A stretch of 37,594 nt of DNA, from contig JAWXUO010000016.1 of assembly GCA_044426355.1 (NCBI GenBank), positions 1-37,594 on the forward strand, given 5' to 3'. The position numbers were made by a program, and so were the translations under genes. Below are positions 9,140-17,344 of the stretch, piece after piece. The number at the start of each line of letters is the position of its first letter. Positions within the stretch are counted from its first letter, which is position 1. The notes beneath the pieces are model-generated. The model saw only the letters and a list, made by a program, of their open reading frames with translations, was not told where the DNA came from and searched no databases. Source of the DNA: CAYJLC01 sp044426355. GTDB lineage: Bacteria; Bacillota; Clostridia; Oscillospirales; Butyricicoccaceae.

Positions 9140-9168
9140 TTGAAGTTGCATTTACTTTGTGATATAAT
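9140..9168 (+). promoter_or_regulatory. SigA promoter of the dCache GGDEF-EAL gene
   Basis: -35 TTGAAG (9140-9145), 17-base spacer, -10 TATAAT (9163-9168) with extended TGa. The start codon at 9200 is preceded by AGGAG, leaving a very short leader. Confidence 0.75.
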
Positions 9169-9199
9169 AATGTATACTATATAAAATAGGAGATTATTT

Positions 9200-11605
9200 A
9201 TGAACCCAAACACAGAGAAAACTTTAATATCAAAAATTGTTTCTAGTCGACTGTGTAAAGTTACAATTATTATAAACCTTGTAGTTTTGTTGGTTATTGT
9301 AAATTCTATAAGTAATGTTGTATATATTTTACAAACGCAACATTCTATGGAAATTGTAGATAATGTTTCAAGCTCTATAGAAACTACAATGTCAAAATAT
9401 ATACTGTTATGTGATGTTTTAGCGAAAACTACATCAATAATAGATATAGTTTCTGCAGGAAATAAAGAAGTTCCTATGCATATGCAAGATACTGCAGACG
9501 ATGTTATACGACAGCTTTCAATTTTAGCTAAAGAATTTGAAGGTATTATCTGTACATTCGGTATTTTATCCGTTGCACAAGATGGCTATCTTATAGAAGA
9601 TGGCTCGTATTCTGACGAAGATTTTTCTTTTAAAGAACGTCCTTATTTCAACGTTGTAACAGATGCCGAAGTTAAAGTTACTTTACCATATAAAGATGTT
9701 TTATCTGATAATATCGTAATATCTATCGGTGCTCCAATTTTTGATGGCGACACTGTAGTAGGTGCTGTTGTTATAGATTTATACCTAGAATTTGTATCTG
9801 ATATTATCGCCGAAAGTAATAATGCCGAAACGGGCAAAGGTATGGTTTTAGACGAAGTATACACAATTATTGCACACCCAGAACAAGAACTTCTTGGTTC
9901 GGATTTATCTGAAAATATATCTTATAGCGAAAATATTATAACCGAATTGTTTATGCCATCTGATAAGTTAGTTATTTTTACAGAAAACGAAGAAAACAGA
10001 ATAGGGTATGTAGGTTTAATTCCTGAATATAATTGGAAAGTTTTAACTTATATGGATCTTGACGAATTTAATTCTCACACAAACAATATACTTTTAAATC
10101 TTTCTTTTATACTAGTTATAAGTATCATAATTACCATACTTACAGCAACTTTTACTGTTAAAAAATCACTTAAACCAATCACAGAAATAAAAATTGCCAT
10201 GCAAGAACTTGCCGAAGGTAACACGTCATACAAATTAGCATATAAGTCTAAAAATGAAATTGGTGACCTTGCTGACAATGTCCGATTTGCAAGTGAAATG
10301 CTTTCTGACTACATAGCTCAAATTGAATATCAACTTGACATCGACGAATTAACTCTTCTTTACACAGAAAGAAAATTTATTAAAGAAGTAGAAAATGCTT
10401 TAATAACAGATACTGCTAACACATATACAATTTTATCTTTAGATATTGATAATTTTAAATATATTAATGATACTCATAATTACCAAGTAGGTAGCGAAGT
10501 TTTAAAAGAACTTGCTATCCAACTTAGAATTTTAATTGGTGATAATACCATCATTTCAAGAGTTCACTCTGATAATTTTCTAATTTTACTAAAACAAGAA
10601 CAATCTAATATAATAGCTAATGCAAGCCGTGACTACGCACCGTTTCAAAAAAAGGTTGCTTGTGTTGTAGATGAGCATTACGATTTAAGTATGAGTATCG
10701 GTTTATATTCTATCACAAATAAATCTTTAGATATTCCTTCTATGATAGACTGTGCTGTTTATGCACGAAACAAAGGTAAATCTGTAGCTGGTTTTTCTGT
10801 AAATACTTATAATGATGATATGCACGCTCAAAGAACCTCTAATAACTACATTGTTTCAAAAATGCGTGATGCTGAAATAAATAACGAATTTGTTATCTAT
10901 TATCAACCAAAATTCGACTTAGTTACTAACGAAATTAAAGGTGCTGAAGCATTAGTAAGATGGTTTCACGATGGTTCGATGATTTCTCCAGGTGACTTTA
11001 TATCAATCTTTGAAAACAACGGATTTATCGAAAAACTAGACTACTATGTAATGCGTGCTACTTGTAAATTTATAAAAGATAACCAAGATAAAGATTTACC
11101 AATTATTTCTGTAAATCTATCTGGTGTTACTATGATGAAACCAGACATTGTGCAAAATATCTTAGATATCGTAAAAGAACATGGTTTATGCACTAGCAGA
11201 ATAGAACTAGAAATTACAGAAAGTGCTTTTGTAAACCAATTCGAAGAAGTTGTAGAGCGTATTAATGACTTTAGACAAGAAGGCTTTAGAATTTCTATGG
11301 ACGACTTTGGTTGTGGTGTATCATCTTTAGGTAGACTAAAAGATATGCCAATTGACGTTTTAAAAATTGACAGAGAATTTATTATTGATTCTCCTCAAAA
11401 AGCAAACGCTGATAAAATTCTTAAAAATATCGTTAACATGGCAAAAGACCTTGAGTTAAAAATTGTTATAGAAGGTATCGAAACACCTACTCAACTAGAA
11501 CTTATGCGTGACCTTGGTTGCGACTTAGGGCAAGGATTTATTTTCTCAAGACCTCTTCCAGAAAACGAATTTTTAGAAAAATTAACAAACCAAGTATTAA
11601 ACTAA
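9200..11605 (+). CDS. Membrane dCache-HAMP-GGDEF-EAL protein, probable c-di-GMP phosphodiesterase
   Basis: Transmembrane receptor enzyme of 801 aa. TM1 is at about 21-43, an extracytoplasmic double-Cache-like ligand-binding domain spans about 44-295 (with FKERPYF and VVGAVVIDL blocks), TM2 about 297-320, HAMP about 320-375, GGDEF about 385-530 and EAL about 555-800. The GGDEF loop is HSDNF, so cyclase activity is unlikely although DIDNFK is kept. The EAL site is complete (EALVR, VNLS, EITES, DDFG, KID, EGIE, GQGF). It probably senses a small extracellular ligand and lowers c-di-GMP. It ends in a strong hairpin. Confidence 0.9.
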   Translation: MNPNTEKTLISKIVSSRLCKVTIIINLVVLLVIVNSISNVVYILQTQHSMEIVDNVSSSIETTMSKYILLCDVLAKTTSIIDIVSAGNKEVPMHMQDTADDVIRQLSILAKEFEGIICTFGILSVAQDGYLIEDGSYSDEDFSFKERPYFNVVTDAEVKVTLPYKDVLSDNIVISIGAPIFDGDTVVGAVVIDLYLEFVSDIIAESNNAETGKGMVLDEVYTIIAHPEQELLGSDLSENISYSENIITELFMPSDKLVIFTENEENRIGYVGLIPEYNWKVLTYMDLDEFNSHTNNILLNLSFILVISIIITILTATFTVKKSLKPITEIKIAMQELAEGNTSYKLAYKSKNEIGDLADNVRFASEMLSDYIAQIEYQLDIDELTLLYTERKFIKEVENALITDTANTYTILSLDIDNFKYINDTHNYQVGSEVLKELAIQLRILIGDNTIISRVHSDNFLILLKQEQSNIIANASRDYAPFQKKVACVVDEHYDLSMSIGLYSITNKSLDIPSMIDCAVYARNKGKSVAGFSVNTYNDDMHAQRTSNNYIVSKMRDAEINNEFVIYYQPKFDLVTNEIKGAEALVRWFHDGSMISPGDFISIFENNGFIEKLDYYVMRATCKFIKDNQDKDLPIISVNLSGVTMMKPDIVQNILDIVKEHGLCTSRIELEITESAFVNQFEEVVERINDFRQEGFRISMDDFGCGVSSLGRLKDMPIDVLKIDREFIIDSPQKANADKILKNIVNMAKDLELKIVIEGIETPTQLELMRDLGCDLGQGFIFSRPLPENEFLEKLTNQVLN

Positions 11606-11613
11606 TTAAATAC

Positions 11614-11656
11614 AGCGACGTAAGTTACAATATTGTAGCCTACGTCGCTTTTGTCA
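11614..11656 (+). terminator. Intrinsic terminator of the dCache GGDEF-EAL gene
   Basis: Stem agcgacgta (11614-11622) with tacgtcgct (11641-11649). The intervening sequence can extend the helix with one mismatch and a G-U pair. It is followed by tttgtcat. Confidence 0.75.
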
Positions 11657-11690
11657 TATCTAAATTTTCAAATTAACTAACTATCCGTAA

Positions 11691-11716
11691 TAAAAAACCA
11701 CCGACTTTCGTCAGTG
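11691..11716 (-). terminator. Intrinsic terminator of the acidic protein gene
   Basis: Read on the minus strand, CACTGAC and GTCGGTG form a 7-bp stem with one G-U pair around a GAAA tetraloop (11716-11699), followed by a run of six T. It lies 10 bases past the stop at 11727. Confidence 0.8.
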
Positions 11717-11726
11717 ATTTATGTAT

Positions 11727-12035
11727 TTATTGAGAAAACTCAAACGTTATTGTATCTAGTACTTGCAAACGCTTTACTAATACTTCGAAATTGTTTTCAA
11801 TTTCTTTAATTGTATCATCGTCTGCATCATCGTCAAATTCGTAGCCTTTGTCATCATCTTCTAAAAATCTCATGAAATCTAGTTCAAAATCAGCTGATTT
11901 AATATTTTTTATTTCTAAATATTCTACCATTTCCTCAACTATTTGAGGTTCTTCTAATATTATTTCTGGATTTATATGCCCTTTATATAAGTATGCATCT
12001 TCTCCTATATATACTGCCGAAAGTCTTTTAGCCAT
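11727..12035 (-). CDS. Acidic protein of unknown function
   Basis: Not recognised. A 102-aa soluble protein with a conserved-looking start (MAKRLSAVYIGEDAYLYKG) and a strongly acidic middle (about residues 68-80, EDDDKGYEFDDDADDD), followed by a possible amphipathic helix. An upstream in-frame ATG would give 123 aa. I prefer the ATG at 12035 because AGGAG sits 8 bases before it and because the longer version would run back to the promoter's -35 element. It is monocistronic, with a perfect-consensus promoter and its own terminator. The strong expression signals suggest an abundant small protein. No enzyme motif is visible. Confidence 0.7.
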   Translation of the reverse strand: MAKRLSAVYIGEDAYLYKGHINPEIILEEPQIVEEMVEYLEIKNIKSADFELDFMRFLEDDDKGYEFDDDADDDTIKEIENNFEVLVKRLQVLDTITFEFSQ

Positions 12036-12059
12036 TTCATTCACTCCTTTTTTCATTAA

Positions 12060-12088
12060 ATTATAACATATCTTATATATTATGTCAA
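12060..12088 (-). promoter_or_regulatory. Perfect-consensus SigA promoter of the acidic protein gene
   Basis: On the minus strand: -35 TTGACA (12088-12083), exactly 17 bases, -10 TATAAT (12065-12060), plus an extended TGt. It is the only promoter found here that matches the consensus at all twelve positions. Confidence 0.85.
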
Positions 12089-12199
12089 ATGCGTCCATGG
12101 AAGAAAATTGAGGTTTTCAAGACTAAATGTTTTAAATCGCTATCAATAGAGTAATATCAACTTTTAATTTTTTCATCAAAACAAAAAATTGATGTTAAT

Positions 12200-12237
12200 A
12201 GAAAAAGACTGCAAAAAAACATTTTTCGACAGTCTTT
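12200..12237 (-). terminator. Intrinsic terminator of the zinc-ribbon gene (GACTG-CAGTC hairpin family)
   Basis: Minus strand: AAAGACTG (12237-12230) pairs with CAGTCTTT (12211-12204). The stem is extended by G-U and A-U pairs (GAAAA with TTTTT), and the helix runs into a T tract. It belongs to a set of three similar hairpins, with those at 17904-17938 and 30770-30807. Confidence 0.8.
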
Positions 12238-12268
12238 GCCACCTTAAATAGGTGATATTAGTTTATTA

Positions 12269-13048
12269 TTAAATTTTCTTACCACATTTGCCACAAAAAT
12301 TTTTATCTTGAGCTATTTCTGCACCACAACCTGAACAATGTACCGTTGTTTTCATAGCTGTTCCACAATCTTTGCAAAAAGTAGAACCTAAAGGTTGCAA
12401 TTTATTACAATTCGGACAAGTTGCGTTTGAACGAACTTTATCTGCTGTATCTTTTGCTTTTTCTTTAGTTTCTATAGCTGTTTTTTTAGCAATATTTACA
12501 ATATCCAAAGCAGTATCATTTAAATTTTTCGCAAGGTCTATAAATTCTTCTTTAACCGATACTTCATTGTCTAGCGTACCAGTTTTTGCAAGTTCTTCGC
12601 ATGCTAATTTCGTAAACACATAAACTAAAACTCCGAATATTACTGCTATAAAAGGCGACACAGCTAATTTTAAAATTTGCTCAGATTGGTCTACATACCA
12701 AAAACCTGCTAAAATATTAACTATAGTCATTACCATAAATGGAATAGTGCCTTTTTCTTTGTTCGTAACTATAGAAAATACTGCAAAACTCGCTGTAGCT
12801 AGTGTTAAAATCATTTGTATGATAATATTTGCTTTTACCGAATCATTTCCAGCTTCTTCAAAAAATTCAGCTAAAGCATACATCGTAAAATTAGATTTTT
12901 GATAAAGACCCATCATGATATTTCCATAAACATTTGATGTGTTAAATGATACATACGTAGTAAAAAATGCGAAAAATAAGCTTAACGCAACTAATATTAC
13001 AGCTATCATTTTTTTTGTTTTTGTGTCAATTGAATTAATAAATTGCAT
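12269..13048 (-). CDS. Membrane protein with C-terminal double zinc ribbon
   Basis: A 259-aa protein with four predicted membrane helices (about residues 14-35, 63-83, 93-113 and 127-147), a charged helical linker rich in K, E and A (about 165-205), and a C-terminal pair of zinc ribbons. The first is CPNC...CKDC and the second CSGC...CGKC, each CxxC-x(n)-CxxC. Zinc-ribbon membrane proteins of this sort are common and mostly uncharacterised; the ribbons probably mediate protein contacts on the cytoplasmic face. The start has an AGGAG ribosome binding site and its own promoter. No specific function is claimed. Confidence 0.8.
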   Translation of the reverse strand: MQFINSIDTKTKKMIAVILVALSLFFAFFTTYVSFNTSNVYGNIMMGLYQKSNFTMYALAEFFEEAGNDSVKANIIIQMILTLATASFAVFSIVTNKEKGTIPFMVMTIVNILAGFWYVDQSEQILKLAVSPFIAVIFGVLVYVFTKLACEELAKTGTLDNEVSVKEEFIDLAKNLNDTALDIVNIAKKTAIETKEKAKDTADKVRSNATCPNCNKLQPLGSTFCKDCGTAMKTTVHCSGCGAEIAQDKNFCGKCGKKI

Positions 13049-13077
13049 GTTTTTCTCCTAAAATTGTTTTACAATAT

Positions 13078-13106
13078 ATTTTAGCACATCATATTCAAAA
13101 TGTCAA
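13078..13106 (-). promoter_or_regulatory. SigA promoter of the zinc-ribbon gene
   Basis: On the minus strand: -35 TTGACA (13106-13101), 17-base spacer, -10 TAAAAT (13083-13078) with extended TGc. It lies in the 67-base gap behind the DUF4129-like gene. No terminator was seen in that gap, so the MoxR operon may also read through. Confidence 0.7.
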
Positions 13107-13115
13107 TGAAGTACG

Positions 13116-14291
13116 TTAAATATCCGATGAATTTTTACCATATCTCGCTTCTAAGTACTCATTATGCAACTTAGGTATATCAATTTTTGCCATATTTTCC
13201 ATTTCCGTAGGGGTTTGCCAGTTTTTTGGTGAATGTTTTTTCAAAGTTCGTTTATATTTTCTTCGCACTGTCATTTCGCTACTAAAATTGAAAATTTCGC
13301 CTAAATTAAACGAGTTTCCCAAAGAAGTTTTAACATCTTTTTCATCTGTATTTAAAGTTGATTCGATTATGTCATTTTTTACAACTAGGGGATTATGTAA
13401 GATTTCTATAAACGCTAAAATCCCTTTAACAAACACATTTATAAGAAAAATTAGCGTTGCAATATATATAATAGGCTCTATAAAATCATATAATTTATAC
13501 AAATACTCGGTATATGATGCTCTGCCCATTTCGTCTAGTTCTTCATACGAAGGTCCTTTTTCAAAATTTTCTTCTAAAACTTCTTCCTCTGCCTCATACA
13601 AAGGTACTTCTTCTGCTTCAAAATCAAATGGGTCAAAGGCAAATGACAAAAATTGATATTGACTATTTATAATAGGCGATATAATCAATATTACCAAAAG
13701 TCCTGTTATTATAAATATTTTCGTAGATTTATCTAAAATTAACTGCGAGGGCATATTTGATTTTTCTTGTCTTAGCATTACATATTCTTCGGATTTTATA
13801 AGTCCGTTTCTCACAAACATTAAAATCATAACGATAAGCGTATTTTGAATAATAATTTCTTGTAAAAAAACTTGCTCGGTAAATGCTGAATAAATGTAAA
13901 AAATACCCATTGATATTATTGCTGACGTGGTAATTCTATCAAAATCGCCAGTTTCTCCATATAAATGATTACAAATTCTTCTGTAATATGGCAAAATAAC
14001 TATAATTGTAAATATAATACACTGAGATATTGCTAAACTACATAAAATTATAACTATACCAGCTAACAAAAACTTTCCAAAAGTATTTAGCTTTGTATAA
14101 AAATATCCTAATGCAAATATGGGAATAAAAAGCAATAGACCTTTTAAATACAACGTTTCTACAGATTTAGAAACATCTTCTAAGAACCATTTATTAAATT
14201 CGCCTGCAACATACGCATAAAAAACTGCTAAAACCAAAGTCCATGCGATATAAGGAGTGATATTTATTATCTTTTTTCGTATTAAATTCAT
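13116..14291 (-). CDS. Multi-pass membrane protein with DUF4129-like C-terminus, partner of MoxR-DUF58
   Basis: A 391-aa protein with about seven hydrophobic segments in the first 215 residues, an acidic stretch (about 225-265), another membrane helix (about 280-300) and a soluble C-terminus. That end carries VRRKYKRTLKKH...WQTPTEMEN, which resembles the RxxYxxLL...TPxE pattern of DUF4129. In MoxR-DUF58 loci a membrane protein with DUF4129 or a transglutaminase domain usually follows. I see no transglutaminase triad. It starts 9 bases after DUF58 with AAGGAG. The family link is inferred from the C-terminal pattern plus context. Confidence 0.65.
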   Translation of the reverse strand: MNLIRKKIINITPYIAWTLVLAVFYAYVAGEFNKWFLEDVSKSVETLYLKGLLLFIPIFALGYFYTKLNTFGKFLLAGIVIILCSLAISQCIIFTIIVILPYYRRICNHLYGETGDFDRITTSAIISMGIFYIYSAFTEQVFLQEIIIQNTLIVMILMFVRNGLIKSEEYVMLRQEKSNMPSQLILDKSTKIFIITGLLVILIISPIINSQYQFLSFAFDPFDFEAEEVPLYEAEEEVLEENFEKGPSYEELDEMGRASYTEYLYKLYDFIEPIIYIATLIFLINVFVKGILAFIEILHNPLVVKNDIIESTLNTDEKDVKTSLGNSFNLGEIFNFSSEMTVRRKYKRTLKKHSPKNWQTPTEMENMAKIDIPKLHNEYLEARYGKNSSDI

Positions 14292-14300
14292 AAAAACTCC

Positions 14301-15398
14301 TTACTCAACATCTTTATGGTCGGCATTCCAAAGACAAAGTTTATCTTTTGGCATTGATAACGGACGAATAAAGTCGCTGTATGGTAAAATCCAGTAAAAA
14401 TTTTCGAAATTACTTTCTATTTTTTCTTTAACATCTAAATTTTTAGATATAATTACAGTGTATGTGCTATCAAGTTGCATATCTAAATAATCATCTAAAG
14501 GTTTTTCTGCACCAAGTGTAATGCGTGATAAATGTTGTCTAACTGTATTTGTTAAAAGCCCATTTAGATTATAAAGCTCTATATTTTTATTCGTTACAAC
14601 ATCTATTGCATTCGACACAAAAGTTACGTCGCAATCTATATGCAAAAGCCTTTCTATAAGCGAAGACGCAACACGAATAGCCTCCTCGTTTAACCATTCT
14701 TTTTTTGTAGTATCGTTATCATATGTATCTAAAAACACTAAAACTTTCTGCTTAGAAGTTGAATCATAAGTATTAACTACAAGGTCGCCCGACTTTGCAG
14801 AAGCTTTCCAGTTTATGCTGTTTAACGTATCCGTTGGAGTATAATCTCGAATACCTGCAAAGCAAAAAGGGTCGTCTATTAGCAGTTTTCTAACAGCAAG
14901 GTCGCCTTGTATTTGACGAAAAGGCAACGCAATTTTCGAGCTTTCAACTCGTCTTGGAAAAACATAAAAATATTTATGAAAAGTATTTTTTGCTATAATT
15001 TTATTGTTTAAAAAAACATCATACGCTATAAGGTCTACCGAAGAAAGCGTATAATAACCTCTTTTCGTACAAATTATATCAAATGTTCTGCTTACTTTTT
15101 GTTTTATTCCAAGCGAAAAAACATCTCGTCTATAAAGTTTATCTGTTATAGCAGTATTTTTCGTATCTCCAATATATTGCAAACCTTTGTCTAAAACAAA
15201 TCTCGTTTCAAGCGTAGGTAGTGGCAAAAATTTATTATTTGTAACCACTTGGGTAATTGATGTTTTAGAACCCTCAAAAACTTGCTCTTTTGGCAAAATT
15301 ACTTCAGCAGATAATTTATAATCCCAATATCTACTATATAAATAATTTATTAAATAATACGTGATAAATAATGCTACAAAAGCATAAAAAATCATCAT
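14301..15398 (-). CDS. DUF58 domain protein
   Basis: A 365-aa protein with one or two N-terminal membrane segments (MIFYAFVALFITYYLINYLY), a beta-rich region and the DUF58 signature at about 185-215 (FAGIRDYTPTDTLNSINWKASAKSG, matching the G-x-R-x-Y-x-x-G-D-x-x-R-x-I-x-W-x-x-S/T-A family block). The following VLVFLD resembles the start of a von Willebrand A-like fold. DUF58 proteins pair with MoxR ATPases as chaperone-like assemblies; the client is unknown here. It overlaps the moxR stop by four bases (ATGA). Confidence 0.88.
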   Translation of the reverse strand: MMIFYAFVALFITYYLINYLYSRYWDYKLSAEVILPKEQVFEGSKTSITQVVTNNKFLPLPTLETRFVLDKGLQYIGDTKNTAITDKLYRRDVFSLGIKQKVSRTFDIICTKRGYYTLSSVDLIAYDVFLNNKIIAKNTFHKYFYVFPRRVESSKIALPFRQIQGDLAVRKLLIDDPFCFAGIRDYTPTDTLNSINWKASAKSGDLVVNTYDSTSKQKVLVFLDTYDNDTTKKEWLNEEAIRVASSLIERLLHIDCDVTFVSNAIDVVTNKNIELYNLNGLLTNTVRQHLSRITLGAEKPLDDYLDMQLDSTYTVIISKNLDVKEKIESNFENFYWILPYSDFIRPLSMPKDKLCLWNADHKDVE

Positions 15399-16324
15399 TT
15401 ACTCCACTCCTCAGTAGTAATAGAAACTGTATTTAGCAAATTCTCTATTGCGTTTCGTTGCTCAATTGGTGAGCTAAAACCACCTGTAATTTGCACTCTA
15501 TGTGCTAAAACAGGAACTGCTATCGCTTTTACATCTTCTGGAATAACAAAATCTCTACCTTGAATAAAAGCATAAGCACGAACTGCACTTAAAAGTGCTA
15601 AACTTCCACGAGGACTAATTCCTACTTCAAAAACAGCACTTTCTCTTGATTCTACAGCAATATCTGCAATATAATCTACAATTAAATCATGAACATGCAC
15701 TTCTTTGCACTTAGCTACTAATTCGTTTATTTGAACAGCTGTGCAAACATTATCTAAGCTTTTTAGTGGTTCATCTGTCATAAAGCGTTTTAAAATAGCA
15801 ACCTCGGTATCTTTAGTCGGTGCTTTCATATTAATTCGCATTAAAAAACGGTCTAGCTGTGCCTCTGGTAGTGGATATGTACCTAATGTTTCTAATGGGT
15901 TTTGCGTTGCGATAATTAAAAAAGGTTTATTTAAAGGGGAAGTTATTCCATCTACTGTAATTTGCTTTTCTGCCATACATTCAAGCAAGCTAGATTGCGT
16001 TCTAGGGGTTGCACGGTTTATCTCATCTGCAAGTAAAATATTACAAAAAGCCGGTCCTTTTTTAAAAACAAATTCACCCTCTTTTTGATTGTAATAATTA
16101 AGCCCTGTAACGTCTGACGGAAGTAAGTCAGGAGTAAATTGTATTCTGTTAAATTTTCCCGAAATCGACCTTGCAAGGCTCGAACACAGTACTGTTTTAC
16201 CAGTTCCTGGCATATCTTCTATTAAAATATGTCCTTCTGAAAGTATAGCTGTTAGTAATAAATCTATAGTTTCAGATTGTCCTACCATAACCTTTTCTAT
16301 ATTTTCTTTAATTTTTTGTACCAT
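15395..16324 (-). CDS. MoxR-family AAA+ ATPase
   Basis: A 309-aa AAA+ ATPase of the AAA_3/MoxR type. Walker A is in EDMPGTGKT (residues 36-44), Walker B in LLADEINRA, sensor 1 in FLIIATQNP, the arginine-finger region in PLPEAQLDRFLM, and the sensor 2 lid in GISPRGSLALLSAVRAYA. The length matches the family. First gene of the moxR-DUF58-DUF4129-like operon, with its own consensus promoter. MoxR proteins act as chaperone-like ATPases for partner proteins. The role of this operon in Clostridia is undefined; cell-surface assembly or stress resistance are possibilities. Confidence 0.93.
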   Translation of the reverse strand: MVQKIKENIEKVMVGQSETIDLLLTAILSEGHILIEDMPGTGKTVLCSSLARSISGKFNRIQFTPDLLPSDVTGLNYYNQKEGEFVFKKGPAFCNILLADEINRATPRTQSSLLECMAEKQITVDGITSPLNKPFLIIATQNPLETLGTYPLPEAQLDRFLMRINMKAPTKDTEVAILKRFMTDEPLKSLDNVCTAVQINELVAKCKEVHVHDLIVDYIADIAVESRESAVFEVGISPRGSLALLSAVRAYAFIQGRDFVIPEDVKAIAVPVLAHRVQITGGFSSPIEQRNAIENLLNTVSITTEEWSK

Positions 16325-16355
16325 AATTAAACCACCTTTGAAATTTTTTATTTTA

Positions 16356-16384
16356 ATTATACTATAAATATATTAAAAAATCAA
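16356..16384 (-). promoter_or_regulatory. SigA promoter of the moxR operon
   Basis: On the minus strand: -35 TTGATT (16384-16379), 17-base spacer, -10 TATAAT (16361-16356). The leader is about 30 bases with AGGTGG before the ATG. Confidence 0.75.
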
Positions 16385-16504
16385 CTTTTTTTATGCAATA
16401 AATCCAAAGATTGTAAATATATTTTTCATGTAAATGTTTTTTATGTAATAAAGCAAAGTTTCTTTTCATAATGTTTAGTAATAAACAAAAAGGGGTTGAG
16501 AAGA

Positions 16505-16759
16505 TTGATAGGTATACCAGAAGAAAGAGCGATTAAAGTTGCAAAATACATAATAGACAACAAAGCAACTGTGCGTGATGCAGGAAAAGTTTTCAAAATT
16601 TCTAAATCTACAGCACACAAAGACATAACAACAAGGCTTGAGAAACTAAATCCAGAACTTTATACAAGAGTTCGAGAGGTTTTAGATACAAATAAGCAGG
16701 AAAGACATATTCGAGGTGGGGTTGCCACCCGTGAAAAATATAAAAATATGAACATTTAA
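16505..16759 (+). CDS. spoIIID: Stage III sporulation transcriptional regulator SpoIIID
   Basis: DNA-binding regulator of the mother-cell line during sporulation, 84 aa. The order of blocks follows Bacillus SpoIIID closely: IPEERAIKVAKYIIDNKATVRDAG, a helix-turn-helix with FKISKSTAHKDITTRL, then RHIRGGVATREKYK. There is no ATG. AAGGGG ends at 16495, leaving zero spacing to a TTG at 16496 but 9 bases to the TTG at 16505, so I place the start there. No good SigA promoter is seen upstream; a weak CATAATGTT (about 16468-16476) recalls SigE/SigK -10 elements. It is followed after 9 bases by spmA. Confidence 0.93.
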   Translation: MIGIPEERAIKVAKYIIDNKATVRDAGKVFKISKSTAHKDITTRLEKLNPELYTRVREVLDTNKQERHIRGGVATREKYKNMNI

Positions 16760-16768
16760 GGAGTTTTA

Positions 16769-17344
16769 ATGTTATCTTACGTATGGTGTGGTTTGATTTT
16801 TCTAAGTTTGATTTTTGGAGTTATAACAGGGAATATATCGAGTGTAACTCAGAGCGTTAGCTTAGGTGCAAAAGAAGCAGTAACTTTAATTATATCAATA
16901 CTTGGTATAATGTGCTTTTGGTCAGGTATTATGGAAATATTAATACAGTCAAAATTAATTGATAAATTAGCAAAAGTTTTCAAGCCTGTTTTATCACTTA
17001 TTTTCAAAAAAGCCTCGAAAGACCAAGAAGCAATGCGTTATATTACCTCGAATTTCACAGCTAATTTACTAGGGTTATCTAATGCTGCCACACCAATGGG
17101 TTTGAAATCTGCTGATAGAATTTACGAAATACATGGTAGACGTGGAACTCCTGATGATTTGATAATGCTTATCATCATAAATTGTTCGTCTATACAATTA
17201 ATCCCAACTACAGTATCTGCAATTCGTGCAAACTACGGAGCAGAAAACGCTTTTGATATTTTGCCTGCTGTATGGATTACTTCGCTTATTTCTGTTTTAA
17301 GTGGAATATTAGTTGCTAAACTGTGTCAAAAAGGTGGCTTATGA
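16769..17344 (+). CDS. spmA: Spore maturation protein SpmA
   Basis: A 191-aa membrane protein of the nucleoside-recognition (Gate) family with about four to five hydrophobic segments. Recognisable blocks are GIMCFWSGIMEI, the region SNFTANLLGLSNAATPMGLK (about 96-115), and IINCSSIQLIPTTVSAIRA. In Bacillus, SpmA and SpmB are needed for core dehydration and wet-heat resistance of spores. The ATG is preceded by AAGGAG and its end overlaps the spmB start as ATGA. Linkage directly behind spoIIID ties it to mother-cell gene control. Confidence 0.93.
   Translation: MLSYVWCGLIFLSLIFGVITGNISSVTQSVSLGAKEAVTLIISILGIMCFWSGIMEILIQSKLIDKLAKVFKPVLSLIFKKASKDQEAMRYITSNFTANLLGLSNAATPMGLKSADRIYEIHGRRGTPDDLIMLIIINCSSIQLIPTTVSAIRANYGAENAFDILPAVWITSLISVLSGILVAKLCQKGGL

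Noticed and set aside
9010..9213. A 67-codon minus-strand frame covering the divergent promoter region
   Set aside because: It lies over both promoters of the divergent GGDEF-EAL genes, consists of AT-rich I/Y/K residues, and lacks a ribosome binding site.
13288..13656. A 122-codon plus-strand open frame inside the DUF4129-like gene
   Set aside because: It is antisense to a gene with good operon context. It has low-complexity Ser/Lys composition and no supporting signals.
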